A stretch of 64,000 nucleotides of DNA from Erythrobacter donghaensis (GCF_002155425.1 NZ_MUYG01000011.1:744001-808000), one strand, 5' to 3'. Numbered from the stretch's first letter, positions 44,487 through 53,717 are shown. The notes: generated by a model not told the origin, from the sequence alone. A program made the numbers and translations.

Positions 44487-44882
44487 TTATGCAGCGGCGC
44501 TCGCGGCGCGATTCTCCAGCCAGAACAGCCGCGCGCACATCGCGAGCAAGCCGATGCTGGCGGTGCCGGCGACGAGGAGGCTCCACGGCACCACATTCAT
44601 GCCCACCTTGCGGGCGCGCGGTGCGATGAAGAACAGCGCGATCATCGCGCACATCACCAGATCCCACCACACCTGCAGCCCGGTGAGGTTCTGGGTGTGG
44701 TTGGTGAAAAAGCCGATCACGCCCTCCTGCGCGATCTGGATCGCCGTGTAGGTCGCAAACCCGCCCGACAGGATCGCGGCCAGCAGTGCGCTGCCGCTCT
44801 CGCGCTTTGCCATCAGGATGCTAAGAAGGGCGATGAAGCCACCTGTGGTCGCGGCCAGCCAAGCGATTTGCAGCGTGCTCAT
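44487..44882 (-). CDS. Four-span membrane protein (DUF2834-like)
   Basis: Small membrane protein of 131 aa with four hydrophobic segments. The middle WWDLVMCAMIALFFIAPRARKVGMNVVPW and final LLAMCARLFWLENR resemble DUF2834-type proteins. It starts 75 bp from the divergent tetR gene with two identical TetR-type operators between, so it is very probably the gene repressed by that regulator. Confidence 0.7.
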   Translation of the reverse strand: MSTLQIAWLAATTGGFIALLSILMAKRESGSALLAAILSGGFATYTAIQIAQEGVIGFFTNHTQNLTGLQVWWDLVMCAMIALFFIAPRARKVGMNVVPWSLLVAGTASIGLLAMCARLFWLENRAASAAA

Positions 44883-44900
44883 GTCGAAAACTCCATGTTA

Positions 44901-44949
44901 TGTAGCGAGTGCTACAAACGCCTGTTAGTGAAATGTAGCACCCGCTACA
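44901..44949. promoter_or_regulatory. Twin TetR operators
   Basis: Two perfect palindromes of the form TGTAGC-N4-GCTACA lie at 44901-44916 and 44934-44949, 33 bp apart (about three helical turns), in the divergent gap between the membrane gene and tetR. The second is 8 bp before the tetR start. Autoregulation and repression of the membrane gene are inferred. Confidence 0.8.
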
Positions 44950-44957
44950 AGAGGAAA

Positions 44958-45506
44958 ATGCAGACCGCCCGATTGTCCCGCGAAACGCTGCTCCCGCTGC
45001 TGGCCGCCCATGTGCTCGAACACGGGATGGGCGGGGCGAGCCTGCGCCCGCTGGCAAAGGCCGCCGGGACCAGCGACCGGATGCTGATCTATCATTTCGG
45101 CAACAAGGAGACGCTGATCACCGAGCTGCTAGACTACATCGCCGGGGTCTATTCCACCGCGCTCGACATGGCGCTGGGCAATGCTCGCGGCGCGACCCGC
45201 AGGGAATGCTTTGCGCTGCTGCTGGAACAGGGGCGGCAACCGGGGATGCAGGCTTTCATGGTGCTGTGGTGGGAAATTGTCGCCGGGGCCGCGCGCGGCC
45301 TGCCGGGTTATCGCGCCGCAGCCGATCGGATGATCACGCGCCAATTGGAATGGCTCGAGCGGCAGATGCCCGAAGACGATCCCGATCCCGCCGGGGGCGC
45401 GCGCTATCTCATGACCCTGCTCGAAGGTTCGCTGATGCTGGCGACCGTCGGCCACGAGCGCACCGCAAGCGAAGGACTGCTTGCGAGCGACCTCGGCGCG
45501 CACTAA
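44958..45506 (+). CDS. TetR family transcriptional regulator
   Basis: Regulator of 182 aa with an N-terminal TetR helix-turn-helix (LAAHVLEHGMGGASLRPLAKAAGTSDRMLIYHFGNKETLITELL) and a helical ligand domain. ATG 44958 has GAGGAA immediately upstream; the longer frame would begin before the operators. It stands 75 bp from the divergent four-span membrane gene and 11 bp before metZ. Confidence 0.9.
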   Translation: MQTARLSRETLLPLLAAHVLEHGMGGASLRPLAKAAGTSDRMLIYHFGNKETLITELLDYIAGVYSTALDMALGNARGATRRECFALLLEQGRQPGMQAFMVLWWEIVAGAARGLPGYRAAADRMITRQLEWLERQMPEDDPDPAGGARYLMTLLEGSLMLATVGHERTASEGLLASDLGAH

Positions 45507-45517
45507 GCCACGCCGCC

Positions 45518-46735
45518 ATGAAGAAGACCACCGGCATGGACCGCGCCGCCACGAGCGGCTGGCGCCCCGCAACCCGCGCGCTGCGCGGCGGCACCTGGCG
45601 CAGCGAACACGGGGAAACCAGCGAGGCGCTGTTCCTCACCTCGGGCTACACCTACGACGACGCGCAGACCGTCGCCGACCGCTTCGCGGGCGAGGCGGTG
45701 GGGATGACCTATTCGCGCCTTCAGAACCCGACCGTCGCGATGCTCGAAGAACGCATTGCGCTGATCGAAGGGGCCGAGGCTTGCCGCGCGCAGGCGAGCG
45801 GAATGGCGGCGATGACCGCGGCGCTGCTGTGCCAGCTTTCGGTGGGCGATCACGTCGTCGCCGCGCGCGCCGCCTTCGGGAGCTGCCGCTGGCTTGTCGA
45901 CAATCTGCTGCCCAAGTTCGGGATCGAAACCACCGTCATCGACAGTGCTGACAACGCCGCGTGGGAGGCTGCGATCCGGCCCAACACCAAGGTGTTTTTC
46001 TTTGAGACCCCGGCCAACCCGACGCTCGACGTGGTCGATCTCAGGCATGTCTGCGGGCTCGCGCGTGCGCACGGGATAACCACGGTAGTGGACAACGCCT
46101 TCGCCTCGCCGGTGCTGCAACGCCCGATGGAATTCGGCGCGGATGTGGTGGCTTACTCTGCCACCAAGCTGATGGACGGGCAGGGCCGCGTGCTGGCGGG
46201 CGCGATCTGCGCCAGCAAGCAGTGGATCGACGAAGTGCTGATGCCCTTCCAGCGCAACACCGGGCCGACGCTCAGCGCCTTCAACGCCTGGGTGGTGCTG
46301 AAGGGGCTCGAAACGCTCCCCTTGCGCGCCTTCAAGCAGTCCGAACAGGCTGTCGCCTTGGGCCAATTCCTCGAACCGCGCGTGCAGGCGGCGGGCGGCC
46401 ACCTGCTCCACCCCGGCCTGCCGAGCCACCCGCAGCACAATCTCGCGATGTCACAGATGGGCGCGACCGGCCCGATCTTCGCGCTCGATGTCGGCACGCG
46501 GGCGCGCGCCTTTGCGCTGCTCGATGCGCTGAATCTGGTCGATATCTCGAACAATATCGGCGACGCCCGCAGCCTGATGTGCCACCCCGCCTCCACCACC
46601 CACGCCGGGCTGACCGACGAGGCGCGCGCGGCGATGGGCGTCACCGAGGGCCTGCTGCGCATCAACGTGGGGCTCGAGGACATCGACGACCTCACCGAAG
46701 ACATGGACCAGGCGCTCGCCGCGGCGGGGATCTAG
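45518..46735 (+). CDS. metZ: O-succinylhomoserine sulfhydrylase
   Basis: PLP enzyme of 405 aa of the Cys/Met metabolism family, probably making homocysteine from O-succinylhomoserine. Signatures: SEALFLTSGYTYDDAQTV, YSRLQNPTVAMLEERIALIEGAEA, ETPANPTLDVVDL and YSATKLMDGQGR with the PLP lysine K217. SGYTYD and the early TRALRGGTWRSEHGE are MetZ-like rather than MetB. The in-frame extension to 45206 is antisense-type shadow of tetR. Confidence 0.87.
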   Translation: MKKTTGMDRAATSGWRPATRALRGGTWRSEHGETSEALFLTSGYTYDDAQTVADRFAGEAVGMTYSRLQNPTVAMLEERIALIEGAEACRAQASGMAAMTAALLCQLSVGDHVVAARAAFGSCRWLVDNLLPKFGIETTVIDSADNAAWEAAIRPNTKVFFFETPANPTLDVVDLRHVCGLARAHGITTVVDNAFASPVLQRPMEFGADVVAYSATKLMDGQGRVLAGAICASKQWIDEVLMPFQRNTGPTLSAFNAWVVLKGLETLPLRAFKQSEQAVALGQFLEPRVQAAGGHLLHPGLPSHPQHNLAMSQMGATGPIFALDVGTRARAFALLDALNLVDISNNIGDARSLMCHPASTTHAGLTDEARAAMGVTEGLLRINVGLEDIDDLTEDMDQALAAAGI

Positions 46736-46747
46736 GGAGCTGCTTCT

Positions 46748-47377
46748 ATGGCAAACCGCGTTGAACTCGTCTTCGATTTCGTCAGCCCCAACGCCTACCT
46801 CGTCTGGTGGCCGTTGCGCGAGTTGGTGAACCGCCACGAGGCCGAGCTCGACGTGATCCCCGCGTTCCTCGCCGGGATGCACAAGCTGACCGGCAATGCT
46901 CCGCCGATGCACCGCGATGCCGAGGTGAAGGGCAAGAACGACTATGCGATGCTCGAAATGCAGCGCTTCATCGCGAAGCACGGGCTGACCAAGTACCGCC
47001 TTCACCCGCAATTCCCGTTCAATTCGATCCTGCTCCAGCGAATGCTCACCGCCGCCGATCAGGATGGGCGGGGGGTGCAGTTCGTCGAGGCGCTGCTGCG
47101 CCCGATCTGGGAGGAGGGGCTCGACATTGCCTCGCCCGAAGCGATCGGCGCGGTGCTGACCGGGGCCGGGTTCGACGCCGCCGATCTCTTCGCCCGCGCG
47201 CAGAGCGACGAGGTGAAGCAAGCACTTGCCGCCAACACCGATGCGGTGGTCGCGCGCGGGGCCTTCGGCATCCCGACGATGTTCGTCGGCACGACCGGCG
47301 CACCGGCAGACAGCTACGAAATGTTCTTCGGCAAGGAACGCCTCGGCCAGATTGAGGATCTGCTTGCCGGGCGCTGA
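46748..47377 (+). CDS. 2-hydroxychromene-2-carboxylate isomerase family (DsbA-like) protein
   Basis: Thioredoxin-fold protein of 209 aa with an inserted helical domain. VELVFDFVSPNAYLVWWPL at the start and GAFGIPTMFVG near the end (cis-proline) match the NahD/HCCA isomerase group, glutathione-dependent enzymes related to kappa GST. Serine replaces a DsbA-type CxxC (FDFVSPNAY). It follows metZ by 12 bp. Confidence 0.87.
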   Translation: MANRVELVFDFVSPNAYLVWWPLRELVNRHEAELDVIPAFLAGMHKLTGNAPPMHRDAEVKGKNDYAMLEMQRFIAKHGLTKYRLHPQFPFNSILLQRMLTAADQDGRGVQFVEALLRPIWEEGLDIASPEAIGAVLTGAGFDAADLFARAQSDEVKQALAANTDAVVARGAFGIPTMFVGTTGAPADSYEMFFGKERLGQIEDLLAGR

Positions 47378-47466
47378 GGCCGCGCCTGACAATCCATCGC
47401 ATTCCTCTTGCCATTGGCGCGCCAAAACATAGGCTTGGCGAATCAGGGACGCACGAGGGGGTTTGC

Positions 47467-49482
47467 ATGAGCGCGATTGTCCGGACCATCGCCGGTCTGG
47501 GATGGGGCATGGGCCTTGCGCTCGCGGCCCTGCCAGCGGCTGCGCAGGACGCGCCCGCGCCCCAACTCCCGTCCGCGCCCGCCGCCGCTTCGGAAACCCC
47601 GCCTCCGCCGATTCCCACAGAGCAGTTCGCCGGGCGCTCGGCCTTTTGGGATGCGCAGCTTTCGCCAAACGGGACGATGATGTCCTTCATGCGCCGCAAG
47701 GACGGGCTGGCGCAGTTCCTCGTCACCGGCGTCGACAGCAAGCAGGTCATTCGCGCCTTCGGCACCGATCCCGACGACCAGTTCGAATGGTATCGCTGGG
47801 TCACCGACGACAAGATCCTGCTCTCGCTGTCGCGCGCGGGCACCTTCTTCGGGGGGGACGTGCGCTACACCCGGCTGATCCTGATCGAGGTCGCCAGCGG
47901 CACCATGACCCCGATGTTCAGCCGTTCGGACGTGGTGCAGGGCGACAACGTCATCCACGTCGCCGAGGATGGCTCCTACATGCTCGTCGCGATCCAGAAG
48001 ACGATCTACGACTACCCCTCGGTGATGCGGCATGAATTGAGCGCCGATGGCAGGGCGATCACCGTGGAACCCCCGCGCGACGGGGTCTGGAACTGGGTCG
48101 CCGACGATCAGGGCAATGTCCGCATGGGCTCGGGCTGGAAGGACGGGCGGCTCAAGATCTTCTACCGCTCGCAGGTCGGCGGAAAGCTGGAGCTGATCGC
48201 GAGGCTCAAGGAGGGCGAGCGCGCCGATGGGTATTGGGACGCGCTCCAGATCCTCAACGGCTCGGACGAAGGCTATGTCCTGTCCGAGGGCGAGACCGGG
48301 CGGGTCGGCCTCAGGCGCTTCAACTTCGCCACGCGCGAGACGGTGGAGACCGTCTACGAACACCCCGAATGGGATATCGACCGGGTGACGCTGAAGGACG
48401 GCAAGCCCTTCGCCGCCTATTACACCGCCGACCGTGACGAGGTGCATTACTTCGACGAGGAAACGCGCAAGCAATACACCCGGATGAAAAAGGCCCTCGG
48501 CGATGTCGAGGTGTGGGTGCCCAGCCGCGCCAAGGACGGATCGCGGATGCTGGTCTATGCCGGGAACGAGGCCGATCCGGGCGTGCTCTACATGTACGAG
48601 CCCGGCGCCAAGCGCATGGACGAAGTCTCGCAGCTGCGCCCGGCGCTCGATTTCCGGCTGCTCGCGCAGCCCCGGCCGATGCAATATACCGCGCGCGACG
48701 GCACGGTGATCCGCGGCTATCTCACCCTCCCGCGCGGGCGCGAAGCGAAGGGGCTGCCGCTGATCATCATGCCCCACGGCGGGCCTTACGGCGTGCGCGA
48801 CAAGCTCGAATATAACGACGAGGTGCAGCTCCTCGCCAATCGCGGCTATGCCGTGCTGCAACCCAATTTCCGCGGCTCGGGCGGCTATGGCGATGCCTTT
48901 TTCGAGCTCGGCACCGGGCAGATCGGCCGCAAGATGCAGGACGATCTCGACGATGCGATGGACTGGGCGGTGAAGGAGGGGCTGGCCGATCCCGCGCGGG
49001 TCTGCGTCGTCGGCGGCTCCTACGGCGGCTATGCGGCGATGTGGGCGGTGATCCGCAATCCCGAACGCTACCGCTGCGCGGCCAGCTGGGCAGGAGTCAC
49101 CGATCTCGAAAAGCAGCTGCGCTACGACGGCCAGTCGTTCAGCCGCGGCGGGTTCAAGCGCTGGAAAGACCGGGTGCGGGGGTCCGGGGTGTCCGAGGTC
49201 AAGTCGGTCTCCCCCGTCTCACGCGCCGACAGCCTTTCGCGCCCGCTGCTACTGGCCCACGGCACCAAGGACGTGGTGGTGCCCTTCAGCCAGTACAACC
49301 TGTTCGAAAAGGCCACCCGCACCGCGCCGATGAAGCCAGAAACACTGGTGATCAAGGGCGAGGGCCACGGCTTCTCCAGCCCCGAGAACGAGCAGCAATG
49401 GTACGATGCGCTCGAACGCTTTCTGGCCAAGCACAACCCGCCCGATCCCGCGCCGGTCGCGGTCGCGGCGGCGGGGGAGTGA
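47467..49482 (+). CDS. S9 family prolyl oligopeptidase, exported
   Basis: Serine peptidase of 671 aa with a signal peptide (GLALAALPAAAQD). A beta-propeller-type N-terminal region leads to an alpha/beta-hydrolase domain with the nucleophile in GGSYGGYAAMWA (S518); the aspartate and histidine are expected at HGTKD and GEGHGF. It resembles dipeptidyl/acylaminoacyl peptidases common in sphingomonads. It stands 90 bp after the isomerase gene. Confidence 0.92.
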   Translation: MSAIVRTIAGLGWGMGLALAALPAAAQDAPAPQLPSAPAAASETPPPPIPTEQFAGRSAFWDAQLSPNGTMMSFMRRKDGLAQFLVTGVDSKQVIRAFGTDPDDQFEWYRWVTDDKILLSLSRAGTFFGGDVRYTRLILIEVASGTMTPMFSRSDVVQGDNVIHVAEDGSYMLVAIQKTIYDYPSVMRHELSADGRAITVEPPRDGVWNWVADDQGNVRMGSGWKDGRLKIFYRSQVGGKLELIARLKEGERADGYWDALQILNGSDEGYVLSEGETGRVGLRRFNFATRETVETVYEHPEWDIDRVTLKDGKPFAAYYTADRDEVHYFDEETRKQYTRMKKALGDVEVWVPSRAKDGSRMLVYAGNEADPGVLYMYEPGAKRMDEVSQLRPALDFRLLAQPRPMQYTARDGTVIRGYLTLPRGREAKGLPLIIMPHGGPYGVRDKLEYNDEVQLLANRGYAVLQPNFRGSGGYGDAFFELGTGQIGRKMQDDLDDAMDWAVKEGLADPARVCVVGGSYGGYAAMWAVIRNPERYRCAASWAGVTDLEKQLRYDGQSFSRGGFKRWKDRVRGSGVSEVKSVSPVSRADSLSRPLLLAHGTKDVVVPFSQYNLFEKATRTAPMKPETLVIKGEGHGFSSPENEQQWYDALERFLAKHNPPDPAPVAVAAAGE

Positions 49483-49695
49483 GGGGGCGGCCCAGCCCGG
49501 CATAACCCGAGCCGTCGTCCCGTGTTTGATGCGGGGTTTGGCGATTTCATCGCGCGTCGAAGATGCCCGGAGTGCTGCCGGGGCAAAAAGAGAAGGACGG
49601 CTTCCGGCGCGTGACCGACTGATGCTGCGCGGCAGGTTTCAGGTTGGCGCACCGGCCTCGCTTGTGGCCGCTTGTGGGTGGATTCCCGCCTCTCA

Positions 49696-50085
49696 TCATT
49701 CTGAAACGAATGGCTCTATTGACACCGATATCTCGTCAGCAGCGATTGAACCGTCTACGCCATATATCTCCGGCAGGTGCAGGACGAAACCTTTCTCGGT
49801 CTGATCGACCCAAAGCTCCGAAAGCACATTCTGGTGATTCCAACCGATTAGGTTCACGGATCGGATGCCTTTGATCGTGAAGGTGATTAATGCATCTCGG
49901 TCTATTCTGAAGTGCCCGCTGTCGGTTAGGTCTTCATTGACCCTCCATCCATGAACGCGAACGACTGATGGTTCAGGATCGCGTCTCAGATCAATACTGA
50001 CGACTTCGGCATCATGAAAGTTTGGTGAGTAGCCGAACCAATTGACTACGCTTGCCCAACCCGGAATGGCTTTCGCATCACTCAT
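49696..50085 (-). CDS. Imm50-like immunity protein
   Basis: Protein of 129 aa. The start FGYSPNFHDAEVVSIDLRRD and strands VRVHGWRV, LITFTIKGIRSVNLIGWNHQNVL match the Imm50 immunity family as I know it. Base composition is visibly lower in GC than the neighbours, suggesting recent acquisition. No cognate toxin gene is adjacent, so it would be an orphan immunity gene. It lies next to the duplicated vanX 3' end at 50216-50295. Confidence 0.7.
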   Translation of the reverse strand: MSDAKAIPGWASVVNWFGYSPNFHDAEVVSIDLRRDPEPSVVRVHGWRVNEDLTDSGHFRIDRDALITFTIKGIRSVNLIGWNHQNVLSELWVDQTEKGFVLHLPEIYGVDGSIAADEISVSIEPFVSE

Positions 50086-50215
50086 TCCCCGCTACTATCT
50101 AAGCACAAGTTCTTCAGCAAGGAATGTCCACACAGGGGTCGATCCCTGACTGTCAGCTTTTGACCTGCGAGCAGAGCAAGCAGACTTTCATGCACCCGGC
50201 GCCAGCCCGCAGCCC

Positions 50216-50295
50216 CTCACCCCGCCGTCACATCCTCCAGCGGCACATCCATCAAAGGATAGCGCCGCCATTCGGCCCAGTCGTAGCGCCACCAT
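50216..50295. repeat. 80-bp direct repeat, left copy (vanX 3' remnant)
   Basis: 79 of 80 bases equal to 51480-51559. The sequence is the 3' end (stop plus about 26 codons, minus strand) of the D-Ala-D-Ala dipeptidase gene, here without the rest of the gene. The two copies frame a 1.18-kb segment with one gene. Confidence 0.9.
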
Positions 50296-50333
50296 GCTGT
50301 GGGCAAGCCCTCAGCCGTCTGATAGGTTGGGGC

Positions 50334-51449
50334 ATGGGTCTCATCGACTGGTTTCGCGCGCTGCGCCCGTTTCCGACAAAGCCGCATCGCGGCGGCCCCG
50401 ATGACGTGCCGACAGACACTTTTGTGCTCGGGATTCCCCTGGCGCAGGCAATAGAGGCCCAGCGGCAGCACGATCGTCAGCGGGCCAGCAGCCGCTCGCC
50501 GCTGGCTGGCCTGCGTTACACCGATGCGGAATGCCGCCTGTGGCGCTGGACCGACTCTGCTCTCGACAGCGCGATTGCAAAGGTCGTGGCGGAGTTTGCC
50601 CGGCTTGCCCCGTCGGAACACGAGGCCATGCGCGACAGCCTGACGCTCGAGGATTTCTACACGCTCTTCACCTTCGTGCAGCGCTGCGTGCTGGTGGCGC
50701 TGAGGAACGGCGAGGCCGACCGGATCCCTTTGGCATTCACCGCGATCGCCATGGTCGCGCAAGCCCGCGTCGATTGGCGCGACCTGGTGGTTGCGATCTG
50801 GCTGGCGCGCTATGCCGGCCAGCGGCTGAGCGCGCCGGTCGCCGGCATTGCTGCCCGCGCGGCCAAGCTGGCTGAACCCGAGACGGCCAAGGCCTTGCTG
50901 CCGGACCGGAACAAGCCGGTAAACCTCGCCGAAGCCTGCGGTTACCGCGAAGTCGTCACCTCTGAGGGTGTGGCGCTCTTCAGGACCGGCTACCAGCGCT
51001 TTTCGCCGAGCGCCGATATCCCCGCGATGGCCTTTGCAGCGGCGCTTGCGCTGGAAGCGGAGGGCTACGCGATCAGCGACATCGAACTCGCCACCGACCT
51101 TCCTCTGGTCTGGCTGAACGCCGACGAGGGATCGCGCCTCGCGCAAATGGTCAGCGGATTTTCGGGGTGCGCCAGCATCCATGGCGTGCCGGCCGCCGAT
51201 CCGCAGCCCGAAAGCTCGGGCCAGTCGCTGCTCGTCTTCATTGCGGAGGCCGCGAGCGAGAGCGATGCGCGGGATGTGGCGTTCGCCGCACAGGGGGCAA
51301 GCGATGCAAAGCGCACTGTGCTCGGATTGGCCTCGGGCCGGATGTGTGCTGTGATCATCCAGCGATCCTTCATGGCTGGCACCCCGCCGCTTGAAGATAT
51401 GGCTTCGCTGGAACGCCTGCGGCCGGTGATCGAGCCTGTGCTGGGATGA
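50334..51449 (+). CDS. Uncharacterised protein inside 80-bp direct repeats
   Basis: Protein of about 371 aa that I do not recognise. ATG 50334 (MGLIDWFRALRPFPTK) is more likely than the frame start at 50124, which would read through the duplicated vanX end. The middle is helical and rich in alanine (FARLAPSEHEAMRDSLTLEDFYTLFTFVQRCVL), suggesting a cytoplasmic all-alpha protein; no signal peptide or membrane span is visible. It is bracketed by a direct repeat and lies next to an Imm50-like gene, so it may have arrived by recombination. No function is assigned. Confidence 0.7.
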   Translation: MGLIDWFRALRPFPTKPHRGGPDDVPTDTFVLGIPLAQAIEAQRQHDRQRASSRSPLAGLRYTDAECRLWRWTDSALDSAIAKVVAEFARLAPSEHEAMRDSLTLEDFYTLFTFVQRCVLVALRNGEADRIPLAFTAIAMVAQARVDWRDLVVAIWLARYAGQRLSAPVAGIAARAAKLAEPETAKALLPDRNKPVNLAEACGYREVVTSEGVALFRTGYQRFSPSADIPAMAFAAALALEAEGYAISDIELATDLPLVWLNADEGSRLAQMVSGFSGCASIHGVPAADPQPESSGQSLLVFIAEAASESDARDVAFAAQGASDAKRTVLGLASGRMCAVIIQRSFMAGTPPLEDMASLERLRPVIEPVLG

Positions 51450-51479
51450 GAAGCAGAGCCAAGCTCCGTTCTTCCCCAT

Positions 51480-51559
51480 CTCACCCCGCCGTCACATCCT
51501 CCAGCGGCACATCCATCAAAGGATAGCGCCGCCATTCGGCCCAGTCGTAGTGCCACCAT
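51480..51559. repeat. 80-bp direct repeat, right copy (vanX 3' end in place)
   Basis: The 3' end of the intact dipeptidase gene, matching 50216-50295 at 79 of 80 positions. It includes the catalytic EWWHYDWAEWR coding segment. Confidence 0.9.
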
Positions 51560-52191
51560 TCATTGGCGAGGGGGACGAAGCCTTCGGCCACCATCCAGCT
51601 TTCCAGCAGCCGGCTGAGGCGCAGGGCCTCTGCGGGCGCGGCCACGTTGCTGCGATAGGCGGCGGGGGTGAAATCGTCGTAGGGGCTGGGCATGGTCGCC
51701 TCCACGCCATCGCGGTGCAGTGACAGGTCGATCGAGCAGCCGCGATTGTGGCGCGATCCGGTGGCGGGGTCGGCGACGAACTCGCGCTTGTCGGGCGCGG
51801 TTGCCTCCCACATCTCCCGCGTGATGCGCCAGGGGCGATAGGCGTCGAAGATCAGCAGGCCATAGCCCGCCGCCTCGGCGCGGGTCTGCACTTTCGCAAG
51901 CGCCTCGGCCACGGGACGCTGCGCCACGGCGCGCGCAACCGGATAGAGCACCCGGCCCATGAAATTGGCAGGCGTGGCATAGCGGATATCGAACCTCAGG
52001 CGCGGATCCAGCCGTGCGAGGTCGACGAGGTCGGGCGCGAGGTCGGCGGCGGGATCGATCGGTAGAGTGACAGCCGGCTGCACCCCGCCGCGCGCGCCGC
52101 AGCCCGCCAGCGCCCCTGCCGCCAGCGCCGTCGCCGCCGTGTGCAGGGCGGCGCGGCGTGTGATCAGCGGCGGACGGGGCGGGGCGGGCAT
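51481..52191 (-). CDS. D-alanyl-D-alanine dipeptidase (VanX/DdpX family), lipoprotein
   Basis: Zinc dipeptidase of 236 aa. A twin-arginine-like lipoprotein signal (ITRRAALHTAATALAAGALAGC, cysteine 31) precedes the M15D domain. Zinc and catalytic residues are in SRHNRGCSIDLSLH (SxHxxGxxxD) and EWWHYDWAEWR (ExxH). It cleaves D-Ala-D-Ala, probably for peptidoglycan turnover rather than vancomycin resistance, as no vanHA genes are present. Its 3' end is duplicated 1.2 kb away. Confidence 0.9.
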   Translation of the reverse strand: MPAPPRPPLITRRAALHTAATALAAGALAGCGARGGVQPAVTLPIDPAADLAPDLVDLARLDPRLRFDIRYATPANFMGRVLYPVARAVAQRPVAEALAKVQTRAEAAGYGLLIFDAYRPWRITREMWEATAPDKREFVADPATGSRHNRGCSIDLSLHRDGVEATMPSPYDDFTPAAYRSNVAAPAEALRLSRLLESWMVAEGFVPLANEWWHYDWAEWRRYPLMDVPLEDVTAG

Positions 52192-52327
52192 GGCATGACG
52201 CTATCCCCACAGTGGCCCGCTCGCAACGGGCGGCTTGGGAAAAACCCTCGGCCACCGGGATACACCCGTGGTTAAGCGCGTTGAGCCTCTTGTGACCCGG
52301 CGAAGAATCGCTAACTTGCGGGGCGAC

Positions 52328-52741
52328 ATGAAAGAGTTTTTCCAGCACGCCGCCACCACCGACGGGGTCACCGTGAGGGTCGCCGTCAATTACCTGCCGG
52401 AGCAATCGCATCCGGAGGCGGGCAAGTGGTTCTGGGTCTATCACATCCGCATCGAGAACGCCTCGCACGAAGCCTTGCGCCTGCGCACCCGGCACTGGCG
52501 CATCACCGACGGGCGCGGGATGGTGAACCATGTCGATGGTGAAGGCGTGGTTGGCGAACAGCCGTTGCTCGGCCCCGGGCAGAGCCACGACTATGTCTCG
52601 GGCTGCCCGCTGACGACGCCGTTCGGCTCGATGGAAGGCTTCTACACCTTCGAGCGTGCCGATGGTTCGCCCGCCGAAGTGCGCATCCCCTTCTTCCCGC
52701 TCGCCGCGCCCGAAACGGCCGAGGGGCGTTCCCCCCGGTAG
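52328..52741 (+). CDS. apaG: ApaG protein
   Basis: ApaG/DUF525 protein of 137 aa with an immunoglobulin-like fold. Typical segments are GVTVRVAVNYLPEQS, WVYHIRIENAS, RHWRITDGRG, VVGEQPLLGPGQSHDYVSGCPL and GSMEGFYTF. The role is unclear; E. coli ApaG is linked to Mg/Co tolerance. ATG 52328 gives the standard length; upstream codons are not conserved. Confidence 0.93.
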   Translation: MKEFFQHAATTDGVTVRVAVNYLPEQSHPEAGKWFWVYHIRIENASHEALRLRTRHWRITDGRGMVNHVDGEGVVGEQPLLGPGQSHDYVSGCPLTTPFGSMEGFYTFERADGSPAEVRIPFFPLAAPETAEGRSPR

Positions 52742-52809
52742 ACGGGCTTGCGCCCTGAGGGCCTGCGTTGATACTTGCGACGCGGCGCGGGCGGGCCTAA
52801 TCCCGCGGC

Positions 52810-53604
52810 GTGAAGCGCACCCATCTGCCCCTTAACGCCCTGCGCGTGTTCGATGCCGCCGCGCGGCACCTCTCCTTCACCCGCGCTGCGGACGAGCTGG
52901 CGGTGACGCCCGCCGCTGTCGGCCAGCAGATCCGTGCGCTCGAGGACGTGCTCGGCATCGTGCTGTTCCGCCGCACGCCCAAGGGGCTGGAGCTGACGCC
53001 CGAGGGCGAGGCCGGGCTCGATCCCTTGCGCGAAGGGTTCCTGCGTTTCGAGGAAAGCGTCGCCGCGATGCAGGCGGGGCAGTCCTCCGACCGCTATACC
53101 ATTGCTGTCCCGCGCGAATTCTACGCCGAGTGGCTCGCCCCGCGCCTTGCCGTGTTTCAGGCGGGCACACCGGGGGTGCAATACATCCTAGCGCCCGACG
53201 AGAATGCCGATTTCACCGAGGCCAATCTCGATCTCGCGATCCGGCTGGTCGACGGGCCGGGCGATCTGCAAGGGGTGCAGCTTGCCCCCGCGATGCGCGT
53301 CACCGTCGCCGCGCCCGAGTATCGGGATGCGTGGATCGACTGGCCGGGGATGCCGCTGCCCGAGGGCGTGAACCCCTGCATCCGCGCCGGATCGCCGGGG
53401 CAGGCGCTGGCCTCGGCGCTGGCCGGGATGGGGCGCACCGTGCTCCCCCTCGCACTGGCCGAGGCCGCGATCGCGCGCGGCAGCCTCACCGCGCTCGACC
53501 AGCCCGAACCGGCAACGCGCGCCTATTGGCTGCTCGCCCCGCCGCCGCAATGGCGCAGCAAGAAGGTGAGGGCTCTGGTCGCCTTCCTTGGCGCCGGTCG
53601 CTGA
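52810..53604 (+). CDS. LysR family transcriptional regulator (GcvA-like)
   Basis: Regulator of 264 aa. The start HLPLNALRVFDAAARHLSFTRAADELAVTPAAVGQQIRALEDVLG is typical of the GcvA branch. The effector domain is somewhat short. GTG 52810 is the natural start. No divergent partner gene is present; its target is unknown. Confidence 0.88.
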   Translation: MKRTHLPLNALRVFDAAARHLSFTRAADELAVTPAAVGQQIRALEDVLGIVLFRRTPKGLELTPEGEAGLDPLREGFLRFEESVAAMQAGQSSDRYTIAVPREFYAEWLAPRLAVFQAGTPGVQYILAPDENADFTEANLDLAIRLVDGPGDLQGVQLAPAMRVTVAAPEYRDAWIDWPGMPLPEGVNPCIRAGSPGQALASALAGMGRTVLPLALAEAAIARGSLTALDQPEPATRAYWLLAPPPQWRSKKVRALVAFLGAGR

Positions 53605-53717
53605 CATCGTAGTGCAAGGCACCGGCACTGGGCCGCCAGCGCATAAGCCTTGCGTCTCACGGGGCTTCAACTACCTTCCGGCGCGGTGTGGGGCCGATTG
53701 GTCGGGGAGGGGAGAGA

